From Methanobrevibacter arboriphilus JCM 13429 = DSM 1125 (GTDB taxonomy: Archaea > Methanobacteriota > Methanobacteria > Methanobacteriales > Methanobacteriaceae), in the NCBI RefSeq assembly GCF_002072215.1, contig NZ_JXMW01000003.1, positions 62,001-126,000 on the forward strand: a DNA stretch of 64,000 nucleotides, in the 5' to 3' direction. The notes below the pieces were generated by a model. It was not told the DNA's origin, made no database searches, and was given only the letters and a program-made list of their open reading frames with translations. Of the stretch, positions 38,838-49,900 are shown piece by piece (position 1 is the stretch's first letter; each line of letters starts with the position of its first letter). The translations under genes and the position numbers were made by a program.

Positions 38838-38915
38838 TTTTTTATCTCCAATTATTTAATATTTTATTAACATTTTATTTAATATTAATATTTTTATTAA
38901 TATTAAACATATTTG

Positions 38916-38931
38916 TTCGTATGGATATGAA
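38916..38931. promoter_or_regulatory. MsvR-box-like inverted repeat 1
   Basis: TTCGTATGGATATGAA matches TTCGTA-N4-TACGAA, the MsvR box as I remember it, at 11 of 12 fixed positions, and the symmetry extends to GTTC/GAAC. It lies 79 bp upstream of fprA, just downstream of a TTTAAATAT TATA-like element read on the minus strand (about 38948-38956), so bound protein could block transcription start. Confidence 0.6.
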
Positions 38932-39095
38932 CATATTTAGAGGAACTCATATTTAAATGTTGTTTTTTTGTAATATTTTTTTATCTTATAATAGGTTTTA
39001 TTTTCTAATATGCATTGTTTTTATAATTCAAATAGCTTTATATGTAGTAAGTTTATGTACGATTAAAAATAATATTATACATATTTTAATTATAT

Positions 39096-39111
39096 TTCCA
39101 ATATTTACGAA
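39096..39111. promoter_or_regulatory. MsvR-box-like inverted repeat 2
   Basis: TTCCAATATTTACGAA matches the same remembered pattern at 10 of 12 fixed positions, with a perfect right half TACGAA. It lies 165 bp from box 1, toward the regulator gene. Confidence 0.45.
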
Positions 39112-39250
39112 CTGTTTTATTTTAATAAGTATCTTTAATAGGATTTATTTTAATTTAAAACATAATTAAACATTATTTTTTAGATTACTAGGATATTATC
39201 TAATTATTATTTACTATAAACTTATCTAACCTTTAGTAATTATTTATATT

Positions 39251-39307
39251 TTGAAAGAAAAAGATTTATATACTTCTTTTTATAGATAAAACTATATATT
39301 CTTTCAA
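39251..39307 (+). promoter_or_regulatory. Strong TATA box inside a nested dyad
   Basis: TTTATATA (39265-39272) with purine-rich GAAAAAGA upstream is a good archaeal promoter toward the regulator gene. It is flanked by AAAAAGA/TCTTTTT and by the outer 9-bp perfect inverted repeat TTGAAAGAA (39251-39259)/TTCTTTCAA (39299-39307). Transcription would start near 39295, leaving a leader of about 215 nt. Confidence 0.45.
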
Positions 39308-39396
39308 TATTAAAATAAAATAAATACACATATATAGTTCTATCATGCTAATTTTAATGCTTATATGGCACTGTTAAGATTATAAAAATTTAAATG

Positions 39397-39432
39397 AATA
39401 TTAAGAACTTTAAGTAATATTAAGAACTTTAA
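39397..39432. repeat. 17-bp direct repeat, two copies
   Basis: AATATTAAGAACTTTAA occurs at 39397-39413 and 39416-39432 (19-bp period), 80-115 bp before the regulator start codon. Confidence 0.7.
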
Positions 39433-39511
39433 ATAATATTAAAAATCAGTCTAATAATAATTTAATAATAATTTAATAATAATTGATGTCATATTTATAA
39501 GGGGTATAAAT

Positions 39512-40315
39512 ATGGATTTTACTGATAAAATCACTGAAGCAAAAAAACAAAAACCTATTCAAATTTTTTCCAAAGGTCATAAGGAAATAGGGGTTAATGT
39601 AATTAAAAGCCCTGTAAAACTTGTCATACTGTCTATGTTAAAAGATAATGAGATGGAATTTGACGAAATCGTTAAAAATACTGGCAAATCTAAATCAACA
39701 ATTTCTGTTCATTTAAAATCTTTACGAAATGATGGTGTTATTTCTTTTAAATTTGATCCAGATGATCAGAGAAGAAAAATATTCTATATAAATTCAAGAT
39801 TTTTAGGAGAAATTGAACCTCCTGAGCCATTTGAACTTGAAGAACAAAAAACTAGCTTTTTATTAGAAAATATTGTAAATAAAGAAATAGATAAAGATGG
39901 CAAATTTAATTTTTCACATCTATTATTTCATACATTTAGATCGACATTAATTCAAGAAGGATTTAATATTAATCCAATACTTTATGAATCTGGTCGTCGT
40001 ATAGGATTAGCTTTGTATGAACAAATTAAAGCTGATGATATAGATGCCTTTATTAAAAATTTAAAAGAATTTTGGAAAGATTATGGATTAGGCCGTTTAG
40101 AGCTTAAACTCGGAGAAAAAATAGAAATTACTGCTTATGATTGCTTTGAATGTGAATTGCTCCCTAAAACTGGAAAGCCTGCCTGTTATTTAGATGCTGG
40201 TATAATTGAAGCTACTTTATCTTCTTTCTTAAAAAAAGAAGTAAGGGTTATTGAAACAAAATGTTTCACAATGGGCGATAATTGCTGTGTTTTTGAAGTA
40301 GAAACTTTAGAATAA
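39512..40315 (+). CDS. msvR: MsvR-like redox regulator (ArsR-type HTH plus V4R domain)
   Basis: This 267-residue transcription factor has an N-terminal winged helix at about 29-95: SPVKLVILSMLKDNEMEFDEIVKNT and SKSTISVHLKSLRNDGVISF. The C-terminal V4R domain covers about 125-265. The V4R part carries clustered cysteines, DCFECELLP, PACYLD and KCFTMGDNCCVFEVE, as in MsvR, which senses redox state through such cysteines and controls its own promoter and the fpaA oxidative-stress operon. Divergence from the F420H2 oxidase gene here matches the described Methanothermobacter arrangement and strongly supports the call. The start has ATAAGGGGTATAA. Confidence 0.88.
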   Translation: MDFTDKITEAKKQKPIQIFSKGHKEIGVNVIKSPVKLVILSMLKDNEMEFDEIVKNTGKSKSTISVHLKSLRNDGVISFKFDPDDQRRKIFYINSRFLGEIEPPEPFELEEQKTSFLLENIVNKEIDKDGKFNFSHLLFHTFRSTLIQEGFNINPILYESGRRIGLALYEQIKADDIDAFIKNLKEFWKDYGLGRLELKLGEKIEITAYDCFECELLPKTGKPACYLDAGIIEATLSSFLKKEVRVIETKCFTMGDNCCVFEVETLE

Positions 40316-40420
40316 GATTTTCAATAATTATAATATTTTTTTTAAATAATTGGATTATATCTAATATTTATTTTTAAGGATTTATTATATCTAATTAATA
40401 ATATTAGTTTTTATATTAAT

Positions 40421-40594
40421 TACTAATAATTCTTAGATTAATCAAATTACTTTTTGATTAGTTAATAATTAATTTTAGTTAATTGCTAATAATTCTTAGA
40501 TTGATTAATAATTACTTTTTTGATTAGTTAATAATTAATTTTAGTTAATTGCTAATAATCCTTAGATTAATTAATAATTAATTTTTAGATTATT
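40421..40594. repeat. 63-66 bp intergenic tandem repeat, about 2.7 copies
   Basis: Units begin at 40421 (TACTAATAATTCTTAGATTA), 40484 (TGCTAATAATTCTTAGATTG) and 40550 (TGCTAATAATCCTTAGATTA). The first two continue through TTTTGATTAGTTAATAATTA to TTTTAGTTAAT almost identically. They lie between the convergent regulator gene and cbiL. In the first unit TAATCAA and TTGATTA can form a hairpin followed by A+T-rich sequence, so a bidirectional terminator role is possible. Confidence 0.8.
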
Positions 40595-41340
40595 TATTTT
40601 TTTAATTTTAATATCGTTGTTGTTAAATAGGGTTTGTTTTTTGGAAATCCTTCTATTATTTTTTCATTTTCCATTGTACAATTTTGAACAGAGGTAATTT
40701 CTTTTTCTCCGCTTTGTTCATATATTATATTTTCTAATTCTTCAGTATTTCTGGATGTTTTCATTAAAACAAAGCTATCTCCTTCTTTAAGTAGCTTGTC
40801 AATTCTATCATCTATTTTTGGAATTATCATTAAAATTTCATCTTTTTCTACCAATGGTTTACCAATACTTGAGGCACAAGCTGTAAATGAGTTAATTCCA
40901 GGAATTACTTCTATTTTGAAACTTTTTTCCAATCTTTTTTGGACATAGGAAAATGTACTGTATATTGATGGGTCACCTAATGTAATAAATGCAACATCTT
41001 GTCCTTTATTTAAATATTTAGATATCAATTCAGAAGCTTCATCCCAATGTTTTTCTAAAGTTTTTTTGTCTTCAGTCATAGGGAAAACAGGTTCTAAAAT
41101 TTTTAAACTTGGGGTTTGATTTTCAAGATTATCTTTATAATTATATTCGCTCTTTTCATTCTCTCTTTTTTTTATAATCGGATTAATGATTGAAAGAGCT
41201 ATACTTTCTTTTTTTGGTGCAGATCTAGGAGAACATATAATTGGCACATTTTTTAGAACTTTTAAAGCTTTTATTGTTAAGAGTTCATAGTCTCCAGGTC
41301 CAATACCAATTCCAAATAATTTACCTTTTTGTAATGTCAA
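40594..41340 (-). CDS. cbiL: Cobalt-factor II / precorrin-2 C20-methyltransferase CbiL (TTG start)
   Basis: This 248-residue SAM-dependent tetrapyrrole methylase methylates C20 of cobalt-factor II in the anaerobic cobamide pathway. The family N-terminus GKLFGIGIGPGDYELLTIKA, the VAFITLGDPSIYSTFSYV segment and IEVIPGINSFTACASSIGKP are all present, as is IPKIDDRIDKLLKEGDSFVLMK. A charged stretch near 55-75 (KKRENEKSEYNYKDNLENQ) is slightly longer than usual. Translation appears to start at TTG 41340, with GGTGTTTTA upstream. Its product feeds the corrinoid needed by the Mtr methyltransferase of methanogenesis. Confidence 0.92.
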   Translation of the reverse strand: MTLQKGKLFGIGIGPGDYELLTIKALKVLKNVPIICSPRSAPKKESIALSIINPIIKKRENEKSEYNYKDNLENQTPSLKILEPVFPMTEDKKTLEKHWDEASELISKYLNKGQDVAFITLGDPSIYSTFSYVQKRLEKSFKIEVIPGINSFTACASSIGKPLVEKDEILMIIPKIDDRIDKLLKEGDSFVLMKTSRNTEELENIIYEQSGEKEITSVQNCTMENEKIIEGFPKNKPYLTTTILKLKK

Positions 41341-41560
41341 TAAAACACCATTTTCTATTTTTTTATTGGATTAAAATAAATTTGGTTATAAAATTAGTCT
41401 TTTTAGACTTATTAATTCTTTCTAGACTTATCAATAATAACAGATGGTTAATTACAAATTCATTTATATAATTAATTTTAGTTAAGCTATAAATAAGTAA
41501 TTTTAGTTATCAATAACAAGTTTTTAAAACAAATATTATTTTTCATAACCATTAACTATA

Positions 41561-41597
41561 ATTTATTTATACTCCTATCACTAATATACTTTTGATG
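41561..41597 (+). promoter_or_regulatory. Promoter of a probably leaderless helicase mRNA
   Basis: ATTTATTTATA at 41561-41571 lies about 26 bp before the TTG/ATG start codons at 41592/41595, and no ribosome binding site is visible between them. This spacing places transcription start at or next to the start codon. Confidence 0.5.
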
Positions 41598-43418
41598 TCA
41601 AATTCTTTATTTTGTCCAAATTGTGGAATGCTAAAAACTAACTGTGTTTGTGGAAAAACACAAAAAAACCTTAAATCTAATTATTCAATAGATTCTAATG
41701 ATATTTCATCTAATATAGTAAATATGAGTTCGATTAATATAGATGATTCTTATTCTATTGGGGAAAATTCTATTGGAGAAGAAAGAATAAATGAATTAAA
41801 AAAAGAATTTCCAAATATTGATAATGAAATAATTGAAAATTTCCCTTTTTCTTCTCCAAGAAAAGGTCAGCTTGAAATTATATCGGATATTAATGAAGCT
41901 ATTGAAAATGGATATAAATATATAATTCTCGAGGCAGGAACTGGAACTGGAAAGTCAGCAATAGCTACTACATTAGCTAAAATGTATCAGTCAGCATATA
42001 TTCTTACTATGACTAAACAATTACAGTCTCAATATTTTAATGAATTTAAATTTCCACTGGTTAAAGGTAGGGGAAATTTTTATTGCTTGAATGATGATTT
42101 AGATTCTACGTGTGATGTTGGAACTTGTAAAACTACACCAACTTCTAAAAACTTTTTTTGTAAATTTGGTATTTCTAAAACTCCCAATTTAACTGGTTCA
42201 GAAGCTTTTGAAGATCAATTTGGAGGCTCTGTTTTTTATCAATCTGAAGAACATTGTCATTATTGGCAACAAAAGTCTAATGCTATTAATTCTCCTATTA
42301 CTTTAATGAATTATGATTATGCTATTCTTGAATTAAACTATGTAAAGCATTTTGCTCCTAGAAATCTTTTAATTCTTGATGAAGCTCATAATATTGAAAA
42401 TAAATTAATGAATACAATGGAACTTACTTTATACAATAGAAGGCTTAGAAAAGATATTAAAAAGGTTATTAACCCTAATATACTTAAAGAAAAGGATTAT
42501 AAGGATTGGATAATGGAAATTGACGCAATTAAAGATGCTTATCGTGATATTGAACTTAAAGATCTTCCAAAAAATAAAGTAGATAGAATTAATTCTACAA
42601 TTTCACGACTAAAGCAATTGAGAGAAAATCTTGAAAATGAGCCTAAAAATTGGATTATTGATCCTTTATCTGATGGTGTTTCATTTAAACCACTTAGAGT
42701 TCATCAATATGCAAAAGATTATTTATTTAAACATGGAGAAGTTTGTATTTTTTTAAGTGCAACTATTTTATCCCATAAAATGTTTTCTAAGTGGCTTGGT
42801 TTAAATCCTAATGAAGTTTATCATATTAAAGTCGATAGTCCTTTTCCTCCTAGTCAAAGACCTATTGAACTAAATATTGCTGGTAAAATGTCTTCTAATA
42901 GAATTAAGAGGAGTGCTCCTAAAACTTTACCTATTCTTGAAGCTATATTAAAGAAACACAAGAATGATAAAGGTTTAATTCATACAAATAGCTATAAATG
43001 TCAAGAATATATTATTAAAAAAATGCCTAATTCACGATTAATCTCTCACACTTCTACTAATAGAGAACGTGTTTTAAATCATTTTGAGAAAAGTGAAGAT
43101 CCTCTTGTTTTAGCTAGTCCTTCAATGAGTGAAGGAGTAGATTTGCCTTATGATAAATGTAGATTTCAGGTTATTTATAAGGTTCCTTTTCCTTATTTAG
43201 GCGATGAACAAGTTAATATGCGTATGAAAAGAGATAGAAGATGGTATGCATATAAAACTGTAATGACATTGATGCAAGCCTATGGAAGGGGTATGCGGGC
43301 TGAAGATGATTCTTGTTACACTTATATTCTTGATGGAGATATAGACATTCTATTTAAAAGTCCGTTATATAGATCTTTAGTTCCAGAGTTTTTTAAAGAG
43401 GCTATTATTAAAGATTAA
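41595..43418 (+). CDS. DinG/XPD-like superfamily 2 DNA helicase with zinc-ribbon N-terminus
   Basis: This protein of about 607 residues is a 5'-3' helicase of the Rad3/XPD/DinG group. It starts with a small zinc-ribbon-like sequence CPNCGMLKTNCVCG, then a variable linker to about residue 75. Helicase motifs: Q-motif-like FSSPRKGQLEII, Walker A EAGTGTGKSA (about 116-125), ILTMTKQLQSQYF, a cysteine set typical of the XPD iron-sulfur domain (YCLN, TCDVGTC, FFCKFG, HCHYW), DEAH box LLILDEAHNIE, and motif VI MQAYGRGMRAEDD. Likely work is in repair or replication. It seems to be translated from a leaderless mRNA (TTG 41592 is an alternative start). Confidence 0.9.
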   Translation: MSNSLFCPNCGMLKTNCVCGKTQKNLKSNYSIDSNDISSNIVNMSSINIDDSYSIGENSIGEERINELKKEFPNIDNEIIENFPFSSPRKGQLEIISDINEAIENGYKYIILEAGTGTGKSAIATTLAKMYQSAYILTMTKQLQSQYFNEFKFPLVKGRGNFYCLNDDLDSTCDVGTCKTTPTSKNFFCKFGISKTPNLTGSEAFEDQFGGSVFYQSEEHCHYWQQKSNAINSPITLMNYDYAILELNYVKHFAPRNLLILDEAHNIENKLMNTMELTLYNRRLRKDIKKVINPNILKEKDYKDWIMEIDAIKDAYRDIELKDLPKNKVDRINSTISRLKQLRENLENEPKNWIIDPLSDGVSFKPLRVHQYAKDYLFKHGEVCIFLSATILSHKMFSKWLGLNPNEVYHIKVDSPFPPSQRPIELNIAGKMSSNRIKRSAPKTLPILEAILKKHKNDKGLIHTNSYKCQEYIIKKMPNSRLISHTSTNRERVLNHFEKSEDPLVLASPSMSEGVDLPYDKCRFQVIYKVPFPYLGDEQVNMRMKRDRRWYAYKTVMTLMQAYGRGMRAEDDSCYTYILDGDIDILFKSPLYRSLVPEFFKEAIIKD

Positions 43419-43948
43419 TTGATTTAATATATTTTAATCCAATTTTAAAGAGTTATTTTTCTATATTTATAAAATTTTTCCCTATTTTTTATTTTTTTAT
43501 TTTTTTCTATTTTATTACTCTATCTTTCTATTATTACATTATTTTTCTATCTATGTTACTTTGTTTTTCTATTATTATTACGCTATCTTTCTATTGATAT
43601 TGTTTTATTCTTCTATTATCACTATTTATTGATATTGTTTTATTTTTCTATTATCATTATTTATTTTTCTATTAGTATTATATTATTAATATAATTATAA
43701 TAATTGTTAATAATTTTACTTTATAATGTTTTTTATTCATATTTTTTTATTTTTTCTTAAAAGAAAAACATCTTTTTTAGATAAAAAATTATCAATGTCA
43801 TTAATATGTTTAAAATTTTTATATATCATAATGATTTCGTAATACTTGGAATGTTTGCATATATCCTAAAGATATATATAATTAAGAATAAACATTAATT
43901 TTTAATTCTTTAAATATAATAATATTTTTAGAATTTTGGGGGGAGAAT
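43419..43948. other. 530-bp intergenic region: pyrimidine-rich repeats and adhesin promoter
   Basis: From about 43450 to 43680 the + strand is almost purely T/C/A with repeated TTTTTCTATTATTA and ATTGATATTGTTTTATT units, suited to stepwise termination of the helicase gene. TATA candidates for the adhesin gene are TTTTTATATATCA (43816-43828) and GATATATATAA (43871-43881). The ribosome binding site GGGGGGAG (43938-43945) includes a run of six G. Confidence 0.5.
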
Positions 43949-46900
43949 ATGGAATTTAGATTACATAATGTAATCGCTTTTTTAGTCTTAATTTTAACAG
44001 TTGTTTTAAGCGTTGGATTTGTATGTGCTTCTGAACTACAAGATAACCAGAGTAATAGTGCTGATGGTTCTGTTTTAGGTGTTGAACTTAGTGATACATT
44101 AAATGATGATGTTACGTCTTCTAATTCTAATTTAGCTAATAGTGCTGATAATGGGGTAGATGCCGATAATGTTATAAATACTAATATAAGTACTAATGGT
44201 ACAGATATTAATGATAATATAATTACTAATACTTCTGTATCTAATAATATTTCCACATCTAATAATATTTCTGTATCTAATAATACTTTTGTATCTGATA
44301 AATCTAATGGAATTTTTAATAATCTTAAAAATATTTCTATTTCTGGTAAAGTTATTAGATGTGATTCTGGATTAGCTTTTTCTGGAGTTACTATTAAAGT
44401 ATTTGATTTAAAAGGAAATTTACTTTACAAAACTCAAACTGATAAAAACGGTAAATATAATATAAATTTTACCAATGAAAATTCTATTTTTAAAGTAACT
44501 GCAAGTTATTCTGGGCATGTTACTTTGTCAAAAATTTTAAATTTATCTTATTCTAATGGTTTTTATAGTGGAGTTTGTAACTTTCAGTTGGGACCTGAAC
44601 CTATTATAATTTTAGATGGGGATTTAACTGAGTTTTTGAATGAAGAATTTAAATTCCAAATTCATTTTGATAATATTGGTAATGAAACAGGGTTTGGTCC
44701 AATAGTTTATTTAACATTACCTTCTGGAGTTCAATTTAAGAATGCAAAATTCTTAGGGTCTTCTGTAAAAGCCACTTTTGTTGGAATATTTCCTACTAAT
44801 GGTACTTTGATTGATCCTTTGACTAAAAAGCCTGTTACTGGTACACCAGGTGATAGTTTTTATGTGTTAGAATATCCTTTAGGAAGTTATACTAAAGGTC
44901 AGCCTATTGCAACTATGGAGATAACTGCATTCCTTTTGGCTAATAGTACTATAGGAAAACCTTTAAATATTACTGTTACTCCTGTTTTTAGATTTGGTGC
45001 TAATGAAACTGGAAATATTCCTTTAATTGGTAATAAATCTACTTTAAAAGTTACTCCAACTGTAATTAAGATTACTAAAATTTCTAATGCTCCTGAAAGT
45101 GAGGTTGCTACTGGAAAAAGTAACCCTCATATATACAGTTTAATAATTGATATTGCTAATGGCCAAACTCTTTATAATATTACTCTTAAAGATATTTTGC
45201 CTAAAAATATTCAATTTATTCAATTAATTGATAGTGCCACTGGCCAAATTATTACATTACCTTCTACAAGTATTCCTGGTGGAGTTTTAGAATTATTTTT
45301 TAATAATATTACTGGTACTTTAGGTAATGACAAAATTGTAAGATATTCTTTTTATGCTCCTTTACTTGATAATGAAAGTCAACATGTAATTAATCCTAAT
45401 ACCGGTGTATCTGTTAATGCTACTAATCAAGTTAATATTTCTGGTAAATATAATTCAGAAAATGTTTCAGCAAAGGATAACAATACTTTATTTTTGAAGT
45501 CTGTTGCAACTCAAAAATATGTTAAGGATTTAAATTCTTCTGGTTCTAAACCAAATAATATTTTAGAATATCTTATTAAGTTTCAAATTTCTGATTATTT
45601 TGCTTTAGATAATATAATTATATATGATACTCTTAGTGATGGTCAAACTTTCTTAACAAGCTATGTTCCATATTTATATATTCATCTTCCTAATGGAACA
45701 ATCGTATCATTAGCAATTAATTTAAATAATCCTAATCAGTTCCAATCTACTTATAATACTACCACTGGTATTACTTACCTTAAGTTTAATATTACTAGAA
45801 TTTTAATTGATAATGGTTATAATGGTGTATTAGAAGGTTGTAATTATTATTCTAATGAAACAGCAATTAGTCAACTTTTTGGTAATTTAACATTCCGTAG
45901 TCAGATTAATACTAATTATGCTGTGAATAATAGTAGAATTGTTTCTAATGATCTAATAAGGAATTCTATTGATATAAAAGCTAATTTAGCTAATCAAACT
46001 GCTAATGTCACTGACTCTAGTGGAACTCGAATTAATATTGTTGCACCTACTTCTAATAAGATTATTATTGAGATAAATGGAAAACCTATTTCTCCAGATT
46101 CTAACATTATTATTAGACCAGGGGATAATATAACATTTTCTTTAGAGATAAATGTACCTACAACTAATTTAAATAATTTTGTTGTTATTGATTATTTACC
46201 TATTCCATTTTTAAATGCTCTTCAGTTTTACACTGGACAACTTCAAAATACTACTTTAACTATTCCTATTTCTGGTCAATGGAGATTAGGTGAAAAGGAT
46301 ACTTTAACTGCTTTAACTGGTATATTACCTTATTTAATTGTTGATCCTACTCAAAATACACTTACATTTAATTATGGTAATATTTCATTACCATCTCAAC
46401 AATCTTCTATTGTTCATATTTTATTTACTGTAACAGCTACAGGTTTTCCAATGGATGATGCTTTGAATCTTGCAAATCTTCTAAATATTAAATATGAAAA
46501 TACTGAAAATATTGTTTTTTCAGATAATTCAATTGTTAACTTTGTTACTGGTCAACCTGTTCTTTCAATTGAAAAAAATGCAACTCCAAAGAAAGATTTG
46601 GAAGCTGGGAGTAATGTAACTTATACAATAATTATTAAGAATACTGGTAATGGCACTGCTTATAATGTTGTTGTTAAAGATAATTTCCTTAATATTAATT
46701 CTGTATATATTAATAATATTAATGGTATTGCTGCTTATTATCTTAATGGGGATCAAATGATTCCAATAACTGGGCTAAATCTTCTTGATTTATTTAGTCC
46801 TAATGGTTTGAATTTTGGAGTTTTATATCCTCTTGGTATTAATGCTACAAATAATACTATAGTTATTACTTATAATGTTACATTATCATCTAAGGTTTAT

Positions 46901-49900
46901 CCTTTACAAGTAATTAATAATACTGTACAAATTACTAATTTCACTTCACTTCCTGATAGTTCAAGCCCTAACTTTGTAACCGATCCACGTAATTATGAAA
47001 GTAATGCAAGTGTAAGTGTTAAAGGTATAGAATTTAATAAAACTTATGTGGGGTCAAAAAATGGTCCAAGCAATGGTAACAATTTAACAATTGGTGAGGT
47101 TGGAAAATATAGATTAACAATAGTATTACCTGCTGGACAAATAAAAGATATAGTCATTGTTGATACTCTTCCAAATGGACTCAAATATGTAGTTGGCTCT
47201 ATTAATGTTATTTCAAATGATAATATAGAATTACCTAATTATACAATTGAAATAAATGGTAATATTATTACAATACGTTTCACTGGTTTAACTAACACTT
47301 CAGAAGGATTGAATAAGACTTTTTACATAGATTTCGATGCAATTGTACTTAATAATGCAACTTCTAATCCACCTAACACTGGTAATAGATCTAGAACTAA
47401 TACTGCTACTATTGACTGGGATAACCCAGGTCATACTCCAATTACATCATCAGCTACAATTAATATCATAGAGCCACAAATTACTACAAATAAAACATTT
47501 AGCTCTAATGTTATTTATGGTGATAAGTTTATAACAGTAACTATTACTATAAAAAATAATGGTATGTCAAAAGCATATAATGTAATTATTAAAGATTATC
47601 TTGCTAGTGCAAGTAATATTTTTAATTTAACTGGTTCTAATGTTGTAGAAATATCTACTCCATCAGGTTTTACCTTTAATTATGATCCTGTTACTAAAGT
47701 TGTAACATACGCTGGTGGAAATCTTGATGTTGGACAATCAGCTACATTTTCATTTAATTTAACTGTGTTACCTGATCCGGTTTTAGGGACTAACCATACT
47801 AATATAGCTAATGTTTCTTATTGGTCACTCCCATGGATTGAATCTACTCCTAATCCAGATAGTAGAAATTATAATGGTTCTGGATCAGCTAATTTAGTGG
47901 TTGGAGATCCTCAAATAAATAAAACTTATATAAATTCAACTATTCATGGTTCATCTCCTAATGTTACTATTGGTGAGAATGTAACCTATCGTATTTTAGT
48001 AAAATTACCTAAATGTAATGCTACAAACCTTTTAATAACTGATATTTTGCCTACTGGATATAAATATATTTCTTATAGTTTAAATTCATCAGATTGGGTA
48101 GGTACTCTTGGTAATCTAAATTTTACTATTAATAATGGAGTTTTAACTTTTAAATTTAGTGGAATAACTACTAGTCTTTCTAATGATAATATCTTTTACA
48201 TTGATTTAATTGCTCAAGTATTAGATGATTCATCAAATAGGGCAGGCCTAACAAAGACTAATAATGTAAATCTTACATGGGATGAAAATCTTAAAGAACC
48301 ATTTAAATCTTCTGTTAATACTTATATTATTGAGCCAAATATACAAATTAATAAAAGTGCTAATGTAACTACTGTTGATGGTGGAAACAAATTATTAATT
48401 ACTATTATAGTTACTAATAATGGTAAGTCTAATGCTTATAGGTTAAATATATCTGATATTTTAGATCCTAAATTCTTTAATTCAAGTACTGTTGTTTTTA
48501 ATGAAATTTCTGGATTCACTTTTATTAGAGAAAATAATATTATTTATATAATAGCTAATGAAGGTACTTTTATTGGAAATGGAACTTCTCAAACATTTAA
48601 TTTTACAGTTAATGTAATTCCTGATGTTGTTAGTAACTCTACTTTCACAAACACTGCAAACGTATCTTTTTCATCTATGCCTGATGATTATGATGTAACA
48701 AGAAATTATACTAATGTTTCTAATGTTGTAACATTTAAAACAACTTCTCCAAACATTTCAAAATCTGTTAATTCAACTTCAGAACCAGGTTCTACAGGAA
48801 TTTATTTATTAATTGGTGAAGTTATTACTTATAAAATTGATATTATCATTCCTGAAGGTAAAACACTTGCTGTTGTTCTTAAAGATATTTTATCTAATAA
48901 TATAAGGTTTAATAGCGGATCTGCTAAAATAATGATTAATAATATAAATATTAAAGCTTCAGATTTTAATTTTGGTTCTAATCCTGGAGAATATATTAGT
49001 TTATCTGATAGTTACTTTTTAAACAATATTCTTAATCTTTCATTTGGTAATATAACACTTAATGGCAGTGAAGGATTAAATAATGGTTTAATCAGTATAA
49101 TATTCAATGTTACTGTTTTAAATATACCTGGAAATCAGAATGGAACTAAAATAGCTAATAATGCTACCTTAACATTTACTAATGCTTCAGAAAGTCAGAA
49201 GTCTATTACTTCTTCTGCTGAAAATTTGACTGTAGTTACTCCTAAGTTAATCATTAAAAAGACTCCGAGTAAAACTACTATTAAAGGTGGAGAAATATTT
49301 TCATACACTATATTACTCCAAAATAATGGTTCTGCTCCAGTTTATGATATTATTATAACTGATTATTTACCTGATGGTTTGTCTTATATTAATATTATAG
49401 AAATCCCAGAAGGTTGGACTGTAGTTAATGATGGTCAAAAAATCATGTTTATTTCTCCTGTAGGATTTAATATTAGTTCTGGTAATAATGTTACAATTAA
49501 ATTTAATGTTAAAGCTTCACAAGACATTGATTATGCGTCTAAAATAACTAACATTGCTAATGCTACTGGAACAAGTTTACCTGGTGAACATGGAACTAAT
49601 AATGCTACTATTGGTAATCCTGGAGATACTACTGGTGAGAGAACTGGAAATTCATCTCAAGGTTTGGTAAATGATATATTTAGCAATGTTACAAATGTGA
49701 TTAATACAACTTCTCCTTCTATATCTAAGAATGTAAATAATAAAACTTCTTCAATTGGAGGTAAGTTAATATATACAATTGTAATAAATTTACCTGAAGG
49801 ATACACAAAAAATCTAACATTTTCAGATTTACTTCCTCAAGGATTACTTTATTTACTTGATAGTCTTCAAGTTTCTTCTTCTGATTCTGTAGATTATCAA

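Larger units (their letters stand above)
38838..39511. other. 674-bp divergent regulatory region between fprA and the MsvR-like gene
   Basis: It contains both promoters, two MsvR-box-like inverted repeats, a dyad around a strong TATA box and a 17-bp direct repeat, each listed separately. The hydrophobic frame at 38957-39169 overlaps these sites and is not considered a gene. Confidence 0.6.

Noticed and set aside
38957-39169. 70-codon hydrophobic open frame between fprA and the MsvR-like gene
   Set aside because: Composition is what A+T-rich noncoding DNA gives (Phe, Ile, Leu, Tyr, Asn). Its best ribosome binding site is about 13 bp away and it overlaps an MsvR-box-like site and promoter DNA.
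40421-40594. CRISPR-like array
   Set aside because: The repeats are directly adjacent with 63-66 bp periodicity and no unique spacers, so this is a tandem repeat.
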